From the NCBI RefSeq assembly GCF_010667575.1, contig NZ_JAABNT010000006.1, forward strand, positions 1 through 64,000: 64,000 nucleotides of DNA, read 5' to 3'. Below the pieces are notes generated by a model. That model had not been told where the DNA came from. It saw only the letters and a program-made list of their open reading frames with translations, and ran no database searches. Position numbers and translations under genes: made by a program. Shown here one piece after another: positions 8,719 to 17,553 of the stretch. Each line of letters opens with the position of its first letter. Positions within the stretch are counted from its first letter, which is position 1. Origin of the DNA: Sulfitobacter sediminilitoris (GTDB lineage: Bacteria > Pseudomonadota > Alphaproteobacteria > Rhodobacterales > Rhodobacteraceae).

Positions 8719-9957
8719 TCAGCGCTCCTTCAGCTTCATGGCGTTGTTGTAGACGTTCATGAACGCAGAGATCAGCAAGCTGATCACGAGGTAGAACAAC
8801 ATCAGCAAAAGGACGCATTCAATCGCGCGACCTGTCTGGTTCAACGTGATGCCGCCCAGCGTCGCCGTGATGTCCGCATAGCCGACTGCAATCGCAAGGG
8901 ACGAGTTCTTGGTGATGTTGAGATACTGCGAAATCAGCGGTGGGATGATCACGCGCAGCGCCTGCGGCAGAACCACCAGGCTCATCACGCGGTTGGGACG
9001 CAGGCCAAGGGCGGATGCCGCTTCGGTCTGTCCCTTGGACACCGCCTGAATACCCGCACGTACGTTCTCGGCAATGAAAGCACCCGTGTAAATCGACAGC
9101 GCGAACCACAGCGCAATTAGCGGACCACCGACCTTGATACCACCGCCAAAGTTGAACCCCTTGAGTTCTGGGATCTCCCACTTAAGGCCCAAAATGAACA
9201 AAAGTGCTAAGATCGGTACAAACCAAATTGCAAGGTTTGTCCAAAGCGTCTTTGGACGGACACCCGTAGCAGCCTGCGTGGCGTTGGCCCGTGCGGTGAC
9301 CATTCGCGTGGCGAACAGCGATCCCAACAAAGTTGCGATCACCAGCAACCAATTGATCACGCTGCCATCTGCGCCACCGATCCCGCGGGCAAAGTACGGC
9401 CCCGGAATATAAACACCACGATTGGTGAAGGCGAACAGATCAAGCAGCATCGTCGAGGCTGGATCGTCGCCCCTGAATGCGCGCGGGCTGGGCATCACCG
9501 CTGTCATGATGGTAAAGATAATGATGATCCAGATCAGCACCGGGATGTTACGGAAGATCTCGACGTAAAAGGCCATCAGCTTGCGCACAAGCCAGTTGTT
9601 TGACAGCCGTAATACGCCAGCAAGAACACCGAAGACAGTCGCCGTGATGCAGGCCAAAAAGGCCACCAGCAATGTGTTGAGGATACCGACAACCGCCGCC
9701 CTGATATTTGAGGACTGACTGTTGTAGTCGATCAATGTCTGGTTGATATCATACCCCGCCGGAGAGGTCAGAAACTCGAACGAAATGTTCAGGTCTTGCG
9801 CCCTCAGGTTGGCCAGCAGATTGGAGATGATGTATCCGATTGAGACGGCCAGTAGAATTGCAGCGATGGCTTGTAAGGTCAGTGACCGATAGCGCGTATC
9901 GTTCAACAGCATGGATAGCCGGAACGAGCCCCCTTGAGGGTCGGTGGTTGTTGACAT
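8719..9957 (-). CDS. aapQ: General L-amino-acid ABC transporter permease AapQ/BztB
   Basis: This 412-residue partner permease has several hydrophobic segments and the permease coupling loop EAASALGLRPNRVMSLVV. ATG 9957 (MSTTTDPQGG) is chosen over the longer open frame because the upstream 57 codons read across the aapJ-aapQ spacer and its stem-loop, and a GGGGAAC sequence lies just upstream. In Rhodobacter the homologous Bzt system imports glutamate, glutamine, aspartate and asparagine; that range is assumed here by homology. Confidence 0.95.
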   Translation of the reverse strand: MSTTTDPQGGSFRLSMLLNDTRYRSLTLQAIAAILLAVSIGYIISNLLANLRAQDLNISFEFLTSPAGYDINQTLIDYNSQSSNIRAAVVGILNTLLVAFLACITATVFGVLAGVLRLSNNWLVRKLMAFYVEIFRNIPVLIWIIIIFTIMTAVMPSPRAFRGDDPASTMLLDLFAFTNRGVYIPGPYFARGIGGADGSVINWLLVIATLLGSLFATRMVTARANATQAATGVRPKTLWTNLAIWFVPILALLFILGLKWEIPELKGFNFGGGIKVGGPLIALWFALSIYTGAFIAENVRAGIQAVSKGQTEAASALGLRPNRVMSLVVLPQALRVIIPPLISQYLNITKNSSLAIAVGYADITATLGGITLNQTGRAIECVLLLMLFYLVISLLISAFMNVYNNAMKLKER

Positions 9958-10043
9958 CAAATTGTTCCCCGTTGCCCAGCCGTTGATTTTTATCAGCGCC
10001 TTGTGACGCCCGTGCCAGGTGAATTCGTTGGTCGTCTTATGCG

Positions 10044-10073
10044 CAGGGGGCGCGGAGTGATCCGCGCCCCCTG
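10044..10073 (-). other. Strong stem-loop between aapJ and aapQ
   Basis: The arms CAGGGGGCGCGGA and TCCGCGCCCCCTG are perfect 13-base complements around a 4-base loop. On the aap message no U-tract follows the stem. It is therefore more likely a 3'-end stabiliser or partial attenuator that raises binding-protein yield over the permeases than a full terminator. Confidence 0.75.
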
Positions 10074-10085
10074 GCCTTTTGGTTC

Positions 10086-11102
10086 TTAGCGGAACGGTGG
10101 GCTGTAAAGCAGGCCGCCGTCTGTCCACTGTGCGTTCAGGCCGCGGGCCAGACCGATGGGTGTCTCTTCGCCGATGTTAGTGGCAAAGATTTCACCGTAG
10201 TTGCCCTGTGTTTCGATTGCGCGCTTGGCCCAATCAGCGTCCAGGCCCAGCATCTCACCAAGGGTACCTTCGGTACCGAGCAAACGCGCAACTTCGGGGT
10301 TATTCGTGGAAGACGCCATCTCGGCCACGTTGGCAGAGGACACGCCCAGCTCTTCGGCTGTGATCAGCGCGTTCAGAGTCCAGCGAACGACATCGCCCCA
10401 CTCGTTATCGCCGTGACGGACCAGCGGGCCCAGAGGCTCTTTGGACACGATCTCGGGCAGCAGTACGTGGTCGCCTGGGTTCTCGAAAGTTGCACGTGTC
10501 GCCGCCAGACCGGAAGCGTCCGTGGTGTAAACGTCACATGCGCCAGCAAGATACTGCTGCTGCGCTTCGGCGTTTGTTTCGATTGGCACAGGCTCGTAGT
10601 TGATGTTGTTGGAACGGAAGAAGTCCGCAAGGTTCAGCTCGGTTGTTGTACCGGTCTGAATGCAGACGGTCGCGCCATCAAGATCTTTCGCGGAGGAGAC
10701 GCCAAGGTTCTTTGGAACCATGAAGCCCTGACCGTCGTAGTAGTTCACGCCAACAAAGTCGAACTTAAGGTCGACATCGCGGGAGAATGTCCATGTGGTG
10801 TTACGCGCCAGCATGTCGATCTCGCCGGAAGCGAGCGCTGTGAAGCGTGTCTTACCGGTCGTTGGAACAAACTCGACGGCTGTTGCGTCGCCCAGCACCG
10901 CTGCGGCAACCGCACGGCATACTGAAACGTCAAAGCCTTTCCACTCACCATTTGCGTCGGGTGCAGCAAAGCCAACCAGACCGGTTGTCACACCGCAGTT
11001 CAGCTTGCCACGTGCCTTTACGTCGTCCAGCGTGCCAGCCGCCGCAGCGCCTGCAGCCAGACCGGCGACTGTCAGTGCGCCGAAAAGTACAGATTTTTTC
11101 AT
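10086..11102 (-). CDS. aapJ: Periplasmic L-amino-acid-binding protein AapJ/BztA
   Basis: This 338-residue solute-binding protein has a Sec signal peptide (MKKSVLFGALTVAGLAAG, cleavage near AAA|GTLDDV). The mature part has the family-3 binding-protein signature GFDVSVCRAVAAAVLGD and the TTGKTRFTALASGEIDML segment. ATG 11102 is preceded by AAGAGG and gives a clean signal peptide; nine upstream codons are excluded. It delivers polar amino acids to AapQM. It is the first gene of the operon, and I could not identify its promoter firmly. Confidence 0.96.
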   Translation of the reverse strand: MKKSVLFGALTVAGLAAGAAAAGTLDDVKARGKLNCGVTTGLVGFAAPDANGEWKGFDVSVCRAVAAAVLGDATAVEFVPTTGKTRFTALASGEIDMLARNTTWTFSRDVDLKFDFVGVNYYDGQGFMVPKNLGVSSAKDLDGATVCIQTGTTTELNLADFFRSNNINYEPVPIETNAEAQQQYLAGACDVYTTDASGLAATRATFENPGDHVLLPEIVSKEPLGPLVRHGDNEWGDVVRWTLNALITAEELGVSSANVAEMASSTNNPEVARLLGTEGTLGEMLGLDADWAKRAIETQGNYGEIFATNIGEETPIGLARGLNAQWTDGGLLYSPPFR

Positions 11103-11307
11103 TGTTACCTCTTCCTGATAATCCGCCACATTTTTTGGGCGGTTGAACCGGCACCAATTAGCACCGGAGGCGATACCTTCCGAGTGTCCTCGGTCAGTGG
11201 CCGATAGTTTGGGCGGATTCCTGTTTGAAGGTCAAGGGTAGCTTGCTCAAAAAACCCGCATTAACAGGGTCAGTTCCTCACGAAAGCCTGCCCGTTGAGC
11301 ATCCGGC

Positions 11308-12024
11308 CTAGTGGTCAGCGCAACAAAGGGTGAACATATGTCCTGCATGCAGAAAGCTGGTCTTTTTGATTGCGACCATAGCCTCTGCCTCTTCGTCCCT
11401 GCCCCACTGCTCGGCCTGCCAGATTTCATCCAGCCGGGAAATGTCCCAGAGCTCGTCCAGTGGCCGTGCCTTTGCGGCTGCAGCAAAGCCGAGGATCAGT
11501 GATCCGGAAAGGCTCACAAGGTCGTGAAAAGCCGCTAGTTCAAAGGCTGACAATGCGTGTGTCTGCGCGCTCAGTTTCTTCAACGCATCCGGATGTTGTG
11601 GGGCATGTATCACGCCGGTCCGTGGCTCCAACCGAACGCCAAATTCTTCAGCACCCCATTCAAGCATCGGATCCCATTGTTCAGCCTGCCGCGCAACCAA
11701 TCCTTCGGGCCTGTCCGCACGGTAACACAACAGATCGCTATCTCCGTATGCCGCGAGCATGTCGGCGACTTCCGCGTGCTGGGTTGCAACCTTGTCGATG
11801 GCTGCATTCGCGGTCCTTGTCGCGGGCATCAGGTGCGGTTTGATTTCGTCTTCCTGCGCGTCCCATTCGGCTGCAACAACCTCGGCCATCGGACGCGTTG
11901 GCAGGATCAGCGCCCGCTTGGCCGGCGTTTTGACCGGGCGGCCATCAAGTTTGACCGTGAAGCCGCCGTCGGCATCTTCCACGGCCGCTTCTTTCCAGAA
12001 CCGTTTGGCCTTCCACTCGCTCAT
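11308..12024 (-). CDS. ATP12-family F1-ATPase assembly chaperone
   Basis: This 238-residue protein has the ATP12 pattern: an N-terminal KRFWKEAAVEDADGGFTVKLDGRPVKTPAKR, which is split here only for mention, and a helical C-terminal part with LSGSLILGFA. In mitochondria ATP12 binds F1 alpha for assembly, and alphaproteobacteria share the family. ATG 12024 overlaps the upstream HAD stop (ATGA). Homology supports an assembly role for ATP synthase, although the atp operon is not in this window. Confidence 0.9.
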   Translation of the reverse strand: MSEWKAKRFWKEAAVEDADGGFTVKLDGRPVKTPAKRALILPTRPMAEVVAAEWDAQEDEIKPHLMPATRTANAAIDKVATQHAEVADMLAAYGDSDLLCYRADRPEGLVARQAEQWDPMLEWGAEEFGVRLEPRTGVIHAPQHPDALKKLSAQTHALSAFELAAFHDLVSLSGSLILGFAAAAKARPLDELWDISRLDEIWQAEQWGRDEEAEAMVAIKKTSFLHAGHMFTLCCADH

Positions 12025-12704
12025 GCGGATACGCTCCAATTCTTATCCAAAGTGCTTTGCAAACCGCTGTAATCGTCAACAATCTGCTTGGCTTGATGTA
12101 GTCTGTCCCGATCGTGATAGCCCCAGCTGACCCCGATGCCGTGCACACCCGCGGCTGCAGCCATCTCCATGTCAAAGCTGGTATCACCGATCATCACCGT
12201 GTCCTGCGCCGCGACCCCAACGTCCGCCATCGCTTGCAGGATCATCGAAGGATGCGGTTTGGACGGGTGATGGTCAGCCACCTGCTGGGTCAGGAACATG
12301 CCTTCCAATCCATGTCCTTCAATCAATTTGTCGAGGCCACGGCGCGACTTGCCAGTCGCCACACCAAGCAAAACCTCCGGTACGGCATGCAGCGCCTGCA
12401 ATGTCTCAAGGGCACCGGGATATAACGGCGAGGATTGCGCCACACCTGCTTTGGCCCGCAATTCCATGTACGCGTTCTTGTAAGCTTCAACCATTTGACG
12501 ATGCGCTGAGGCAGGCAAGTTGGGCTGAAGGATTGGGAAAATCACGTCCAAAGACAGGCCGACGACGCTCAGCACGTCCTTGCGCGGAAGCATTGGCCTG
12601 TCCACTGAAGCAAACGCGGCGGCCATAGCAGCCACGATATCCCCCTGACTGTCCACCAAGGTGCCGTCGACGTCGAAGATCACCAACTTCAGCGGTGCGC
12701 TCAT
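12021..12704 (-). CDS. HAD-superfamily hydrolase (phosphoglycolate phosphatase-like)
   Basis: This 227-residue HAD-IA hydrolase has the nucleophile motif FDVDGTLVDS near residue 9 and motif IV GDTSFDMEMA. The helical cap lies between them. Likely substrates are small phosphorylated metabolites such as phosphoglycolate, but substrate cannot be read from the sequence. It overlaps rluC upstream by four bases and ATP12 downstream, forming part of a chain of ATGA-coupled genes. Confidence 0.9.
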   Translation of the reverse strand: MSAPLKLVIFDVDGTLVDSQGDIVAAMAAAFASVDRPMLPRKDVLSVVGLSLDVIFPILQPNLPASAHRQMVEAYKNAYMELRAKAGVAQSSPLYPGALETLQALHAVPEVLLGVATGKSRRGLDKLIEGHGLEGMFLTQQVADHHPSKPHPSMILQAMADVGVAAQDTVMIGDTSFDMEMAAAAGVHGIGVSWGYHDRDRLHQAKQIVDDYSGLQSTLDKNWSVSA

Positions 12705-13747
12705 TGCAGCGCCTCGAAGGGGTCTTCCTCCGCCAGATCTTCGGTCCAGCCAAAGGTTTCCCAGCTCAGTGCCATATGCTCAGGCAGTTCCGCAGTCACG
12801 GTGATGATCTTGCGCGTCTCAGGATGCTCAAACCGCATCATACGTGCGTGCAAGTGGAGTTTTTTAGAGATGATCCCACCCAGTTGCGCGCCCCATCCAT
12901 CGCCAAGGTTTTCTTGACCGGACCCACCATATTTGCCGTCCCCGATGATCGGATGCCCGATCTCGGCCATATGCGCGCGCAACTGGTGCGTGCGGCCCGT
13001 CACAGGCTCCATCGCGACCCATGCGGCGCGTGATGCCACACGGTAAAGCGTCGCATAAAGCGTATGCGCGCGCTTGGCTCCGGGCGTGTCATCAATATCG
13101 CGCGGATGGACGGCGATCATCTTCTCGCCCTCGCCGCCTTTGCCGTGACCGCCAGCCTTGACTAGACCGTATTTGATCTCTCCCAGATACGGGGTCGGCA
13201 CGCCTGCGACGAGTGCCCAGTAAATTTTGCGCGTTTCCCGGTGCCGCATTGCCGCCGTCAGCGCCTTGGCAGCCGCGCGTGTCCGCGCCAGCAACAGAAC
13301 ACCTGACGTGTCCTTGTCCAACCGATGCACAAGGCGCGGCTTCTCCTCAAGGTCGAACATCAGTGCCTCAGACAAGGCGTCCACATGACGGTCCGACTGC
13401 CCTGATCCACCCTGTACGGCCAGACCGGGCGGCTTGTTCAGTGCGATCACGTGATCATCTTTGTAAATGACACAGGAACGGATCATCTTGGCATCAGCAT
13501 CAGAGATATGCGTGCGCTTGGGCGGCGGCGGTGGAGCGGTATCCGGCAGCGGCGGAATGCGCACCTGCTGCCCCACTTCCAGCCGGGTTGATCCTTTGAC
13601 CCGTCCGCCATCCACCCGGATTTCACCCTTGCGACACATCTTCTCAATGCGCCCCTGCGGGATTTGGGGGAACATGCGCTTGAACCAGCGATCCAGCCGC
13701 TGATCCCCGTCACCTTCCGCTACTGTAAGCGTCTGTACTTTACTCAT
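12701..13747 (-). CDS. rluC: Ribosomal large-subunit pseudouridine synthase, RluC/RluD type
   Basis: This 348-residue protein has an N-terminal S4 RNA-binding domain (RIEKMCRKGEIRVDGGRVKG) and a catalytic domain with the active-site motif VHRLDKDTSGVLLLAR, whose Asp is the nucleophile. It isomerises uridines in 23S rRNA. Proline-rich residues (TAPPPPPKR) link the domains. RluC-type is favoured, but RluD-type is not excluded. It overlaps crcB (ATGA) upstream and the HAD gene downstream. Confidence 0.92.
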   Translation of the reverse strand: MSKVQTLTVAEGDGDQRLDRWFKRMFPQIPQGRIEKMCRKGEIRVDGGRVKGSTRLEVGQQVRIPPLPDTAPPPPPKRTHISDADAKMIRSCVIYKDDHVIALNKPPGLAVQGGSGQSDRHVDALSEALMFDLEEKPRLVHRLDKDTSGVLLLARTRAAAKALTAAMRHRETRKIYWALVAGVPTPYLGEIKYGLVKAGGHGKGGEGEKMIAVHPRDIDDTPGAKRAHTLYATLYRVASRAAWVAMEPVTGRTHQLRAHMAEIGHPIIGDGKYGGSGQENLGDGWGAQLGGIISKKLHLHARMMRFEHPETRKIITVTAELPEHMALSWETFGWTEDLAEEDPFEALQ

Positions 13748-14124
13748 GCGAACACACTCCGTGCCATCAGCAGGCCCAGCATCAGCGCACCAATCGACAA
13801 AATAACCGACACGGCCACATAAAGCCCTGCGGCACCGTAATCGCCCCGCTCCATCAGCGTGATGGTCTCAAGAGAAAAGGCTGAAAAGGTCGTAAACCCA
13901 CCAAGAATACCCGTCATCACGAAGGGACTGAGATGCGTGAGCCCCTTATGCGCCGCAGCAACAACGAACACGCCCATCAGGAACGAACCCAAGACGTTGA
14001 CCGTGATGATTGCCAATGGGAAGTCCTGCGGACCAGTCAGACGCAGCATCGCAACCCCGGAAAGGAAGCGGAGCGCGGCACCTATGGCACCACCTAAGGC
14101 AACAAGAAGGACGGTTGAAAACAT
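13744..14124 (-). CDS. crcB: Fluoride exporter CrcB/Fluc
   Basis: This 126-residue, four-helix membrane protein has family motifs GGAIGAALRF near the N-terminus and GILGGFTTFSAFSLE at the pore. Fluc proteins act as dual-topology dimers that let fluoride out. I saw no fluoride riboswitch-like leader in the 48 bases between rarA and crcB, consistent with constitutive expression in the rarA-rluC run. Confidence 0.95.
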   Translation of the reverse strand: MFSTVLLVALGGAIGAALRFLSGVAMLRLTGPQDFPLAIITVNVLGSFLMGVFVVAAAHKGLTHLSPFVMTGILGGFTTFSAFSLETITLMERGDYGAAGLYVAVSVILSIGALMLGLLMARSVFA

Positions 14125-14172
14125 TGCCGTTCTGTCACGGTTTGGAGCCGGATTGTCAAGTTGACCAGCAGA

Positions 14173-15489
14173 TCAGCCCTGATCATCGCGCCGTGTCCGG
14201 AGTTTGCTGAAATAATCGAGACGCTTCTTCAATTCACGTTCAAAGCCGCGCTCAACCGGTGCGTAGAGCACCGGTCGCTTCATCGTTTCAGGAAAGTAGT
14301 TCTGCCCCGAAAACCCGTCTTCGGCATCATGGTCATAGGCGTAGCCTTCGCCATAGCCTTGCTCTTTCATCATTTTTGTTGGGGCGTTCAGAATATGCTT
14401 GGGTGGTGGCTCTGATCCGGTTTCCTTGGCCGCCTTCCGGGCCCCTTTGTACGCGACGTAGGCCGCATTCGATTTCGGCGCCAGGGCCAGATAGGTCACC
14501 GCCTGCGCCAGCGCCAGTTCGCCCTCGGGCGATCCAAGCCTCTCGTAGGTTTCCCATGATTGCAGACAGACGGCCTGCGCCTGCGGATCGGCCAGACCGA
14601 TGTCCTCGACCGCCATCCGCGTGATCCGCCGCGCCAGATACCGCGGGTCTTCCCCGCCCTCCAGCATCCGGGCAAACCAGTAGAGTGCCGCATCCGGGTC
14701 CGATCCACGCACCGATTTGTGCAATGCCGAGATCAGGTTGTAATGCGCATCACCACTCTTGTCGTATTGGGCTGCGCGCCGCGTCAGGCGCGAACCAAGC
14801 GCGGCGGTGTCGAGCTTGCCTTCGACCTTCCATGCTGAAACCTGCTCGATCAGGTTCAAAAGAGCCCGCCCATCGCCATCCGCCATCTCAAGCAGTGCCT
14901 CGCGCGCCAGCCCATCCAACGGCAGCGCTTTGCCCAGTTCCTTTTCCGCGCGTTGCGCCAGCAATTCCAGCTCGGCAAGCGACAAACGCTCCAGAACCAT
15001 GACCTGCGCGCGGCTCATGACCGCAGCATTCAATTCAAAACTGGGGTTTTCAGTCGTGGCCCCGACAAGAAGAATGGTCCCATCCTCCATGTGCGGCAGG
15101 AACCCGTCCTGCTGCGCCTTGTTGAACCGATGAATTTCGTCGACGAACAGCAACGTTCCCTGCCCGTTTTGCCGCCTGATCCTGGCCGCCTCGAACACCT
15201 TGCGCAGTTCCGGCACGCCAGAGAAAATCGCGCTGATCTGTACGAAATGCAGGTCCGTTTCATCGGCCAGCAATCGCGCGATTGTGGTCTTGCCGACCCC
15301 GGGTGGCCCCCAGAGAATAAGCGACGACAGCGTGCCAGACGAAAGCATCGTTGTCAGTGGGGCGTCGGGGCCCAGCACCTTTTGCTGCCCAATCACGTCA
15401 ACCAATGCCTTGGGCCGCAAGCGGTCCGCGAGCGGGCGATGGCTGGTTTCGGACACGCGCGCGGCACCGTTGTCAAAAAGATCAGCCAC
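14173..15489 (-). CDS. rarA: Replication-associated recombination protein A (RarA/MgsA)
   Basis: This 438-residue AAA+ ATPase of the clamp-loader clade acts at stalled replication forks. Walker A is GPPGVGKTT, Walker B LLFVDEIHR and sensor 1 GATTENPSFE. The C-terminal tetramerisation region includes YNLISALHKSVRGSDPDAAL and ends near KRLDYFSKLRTRR. The length fits the family. It starts three bases after the htrA stop. Confidence 0.95.
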   Translation of the reverse strand: MADLFDNGAARVSETSHRPLADRLRPKALVDVIGQQKVLGPDAPLTTMLSSGTLSSLILWGPPGVGKTTIARLLADETDLHFVQISAIFSGVPELRKVFEAARIRRQNGQGTLLFVDEIHRFNKAQQDGFLPHMEDGTILLVGATTENPSFELNAAVMSRAQVMVLERLSLAELELLAQRAEKELGKALPLDGLAREALLEMADGDGRALLNLIEQVSAWKVEGKLDTAALGSRLTRRAAQYDKSGDAHYNLISALHKSVRGSDPDAALYWFARMLEGGEDPRYLARRITRMAVEDIGLADPQAQAVCLQSWETYERLGSPEGELALAQAVTYLALAPKSNAAYVAYKGARKAAKETGSEPPPKHILNAPTKMMKEQGYGEGYAYDHDAEDGFSGQNYFPETMKRPVLYAPVERGFERELKKRLDYFSKLRTRRDDQG

Positions 15490-15492
15490 CGG

Positions 15493-16869
15493 TCAAACCC
15501 TGAACCGCACGAAGGTGCGCTGACTGCCGCGCTGCACCACCATCTCTATTGTGCGCAGTTGACCGTCCAAAATGGTCGCGACCTCGTCGGGATGCGCAAT
15601 CTCGATCCCGTTGACAGCGACGATCACATCGCCGTTGCGCAACCCGACCCTTGCGGCAAACCGGCCGGTGTCGATCACAGCAACGCCTTCTGTTTCCAGC
15701 AGCAGGTTCAGTTCGGAAATCACTGCCGGATTGACGCGCACAAGGGTCAGACCGGGCAACAAGCTGCGATTCCCCAGCACCGTTTCATCGCGCGATGGTT
15801 CATCCGGCGCCGCGATCAGGGCGACATCATTTTGCCGAACCTCCCCACGGCGCAAATACGTGACCACCGCTGCCTTGCCGAGCCCCGCGACCGACATGCG
15901 GTAAACCATCTCGGCCGGGGTGTTCACCGGCTGACCATCCACTTGCGTGATCACGTCGCCCACCTCCAGCCCCGCTGTACGAAAGGGACTAGCTGTGTGC
16001 AGACCCGACACGATGATCCCGCCGGGTCGATCCAGCCCGAGCGGCCCCGCCATGTCCGCATCAACCGGTTGCCCGCTGATCCCGGCCCATGGGCGGCCAA
16101 ACACCGTCAGCCCCGCACGGGCCTGATCCACGAAAGCACGGACAAGATCGGCAGGAATGGCAAAGCCGATCCCGTTCGACCCCCCAGAGCGGGTCAGGAT
16201 CGACGTATTAATGCCAATCAACCGCCCCGCCATATCAATCAGCGCGCCCCCGGAATTGCCCGGATTGATCGGTGCATCGGTCTGGATGAAATAGCCGAGA
16301 CCGGAATGGTTGCCCCCTGTCCGGGACCGCGCCAGCCCCGAAACGATCCCGCTGCTGACAGTCTGACCCACGCCAAAGGGATTCCCGATAGCCAGCGCCA
16401 GCTCGCCCACCTCGACCGTCTCGCTTTCGCGCAATTCCAAGAACGGCAGCGCCTCATCCGCCTCGATCTTCAAAATCGCCAGATCAGCCTCCTCGTCCCC
16501 CAGAAGCACCCGTGCGCTGAACTCCCGCCGGTCGTTCAGGACCACGCGGATTTCCGTGGCCATGCCGACCACATGGTAATTCGACACCACGATCCCATCC
16601 TCGGACAGGATCACACCCGAGCCAAGCGAGTTCTGAACCCGGGGCCTCTCCGCGAACGGATCGCGAAAGAAACGCTCGAAAAACGGATCGCGCTGCAGGG
16701 GCGTGCGCCGCGGCTCTGACATGATCTTGGCGTATATGTTCACCACCGCGGGCGCAGCCTCACGCACCAGCGGCGCAAAGCTGAGCTGCATCTGCGCAAC
16801 CGAAGTCGGTACCTGCTGGGCATGAAGCGGCAGGGCAAGAAGACATAGCAGGAAAAAAAGACGTCGCAT
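15493..16869 (-). CDS. Periplasmic serine protease, HtrA/DegP family
   Basis: This 458-residue protease has a signal peptide (MRRLFFLLCLLALPLHA|QQ), a trypsin-like domain with the triad His99 (SNYHVVG), Asp129 (EEADLAIL) and Ser206 (NPGNSGGAL), and then two PDZ-like regions. ATG 16869 is chosen because it begins a clean signal peptide; the upstream in-frame extension has none. It degrades or refolds damaged envelope proteins. It follows rplQ after a terminator and leads the htrA-rarA-crcB-rluC-HAD-ATP12 run. Confidence 0.93.
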   Translation of the reverse strand: MRRLFFLLCLLALPLHAQQVPTSVAQMQLSFAPLVREAAPAVVNIYAKIMSEPRRTPLQRDPFFERFFRDPFAERPRVQNSLGSGVILSEDGIVVSNYHVVGMATEIRVVLNDRREFSARVLLGDEEADLAILKIEADEALPFLELRESETVEVGELALAIGNPFGVGQTVSSGIVSGLARSRTGGNHSGLGYFIQTDAPINPGNSGGALIDMAGRLIGINTSILTRSGGSNGIGFAIPADLVRAFVDQARAGLTVFGRPWAGISGQPVDADMAGPLGLDRPGGIIVSGLHTASPFRTAGLEVGDVITQVDGQPVNTPAEMVYRMSVAGLGKAAVVTYLRRGEVRQNDVALIAAPDEPSRDETVLGNRSLLPGLTLVRVNPAVISELNLLLETEGVAVIDTGRFAARVGLRNGDVIVAVNGIEIAHPDEVATILDGQLRTIEMVVQRGSQRTFVRFRV

Positions 16870-16953
16870 CACCCGATCATATGCGCCCCGACCCTTTGAT
16901 GCGCAACTCCCCCGCTTCATCTTTCCATTATAATTCAAACAAGACGCCACAAC

Positions 16954-16981
16954 AAAAAGCCCCGCCAAATGGCAGGGCTTT
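16954..16981 (-). terminator. Terminator after rplQ
   Basis: On the minus strand AAAGCCCTGCC pairs with GGCGGGGCTTT (one mismatch) around ATTT, followed by T residues. It ends the alpha operon 24 bases after the rplQ stop. Confidence 0.8.
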
Positions 16982-17004
16982 CAACTCGCAAAATGCGAAA
17001 AATC

Positions 17005-17421
17005 TTATTCTGCGGCTTCTTCCGCTTCCAGACGGGCCTTGTCAGCCGCACCTTTGGCGTCGCGGTCGCGGTCCACGAATTCGATGATCGCCATAGGTGC
17101 CATGTCGCCATAGCGGAAACCCGCCTTCAGAACGCGGACATATCCGCCCTGGCGGTCCTTGTAGCGTGGGCCCAGCACGTCAAACAGCTTGGCCACATAA
17201 GCGTCCTGCTTCAGCTTTGCTGCCGCCTGACGGCGTGCGTGCAGGTCGCCGCGTTTGGCAAGTGTGATCATCTTTTCGATGATCGGACGCAGTTCTTTTG
17301 CCTTGGGCAATGTTGTCTTAATCTGCTCATGTTCAATGAGCGAGCCCGCCATGTTGGCCCAGAGCGCCTTGCGGTGCTCATGTGTGCGGTTCAGGCGGCG
17401 GTATCCACGTGCGTGACGCAT
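17005..17421 (-). CDS. rplQ: 50S ribosomal protein L17
   Basis: This 138-residue protein of the large subunit opens with [20 protein letters not shown], the highly conserved L17 start, and ends in an acidic/Ala tail ([12 protein letters not shown]). It is the last gene of the alpha operon rpsM-rpsK-rpoA-rplQ. The 132-base rpoA-rplQ spacer contains a REP-like palindrome. Confidence 0.98.
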   Translation of the reverse strand: MRHARGYRRLNRTHEHRKALWANMAGSLIEHEQIKTTLPKAKELRPIIEKMITLAKRGDLHARRQAAAKLKQDAYVAKLFDVLGPRYKDRQGGYVRVLKAGFRYGDMAPMAIIEFVDRDRDAKGAADKARLEAEEAAE

Positions 17422-17521
17422 ATTTCTTCTCCTAATGTGCCCTCTACGGGCTGTTTTGCTTTGTCTGGCTGGCGATGCGTGTCACCAAACTCTCCTTGGG
17501 GCAGGATTGCCCGGTCGTGAT

Positions 17522-17548
17522 GTAGGGCGGGGTGACCCCCGCCTTACG
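17522..17548. repeat. REP-like palindrome, GGCGGGG type (rpoA-rplQ spacer)
   Basis: GGCGGGGTGACCCCCGCC preceded by GTAG and followed by TTACG. The same core occurs at 36750 and 55651. Confidence 0.7.
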
Positions 17549-17553
17549 CGTTC

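Noticed and set aside
11230-11250. TTGACC upstream of aapJ as its -35 box
   Set aside because: At 17 bases downstream there is no acceptable -10 sequence, so no promoter is claimed.
14125-14172. Fluoride riboswitch upstream of crcB
   Set aside because: The spacer to rarA is only 48 bases and lacks the pseudoknot elements; crcB appears to be expressed from the upstream gene run.
14953-16719. 588-codon plus-strand frame opposite rarA and htrA
   Set aside because: It crosses the rarA-htrA boundary and has no domain or start signal.
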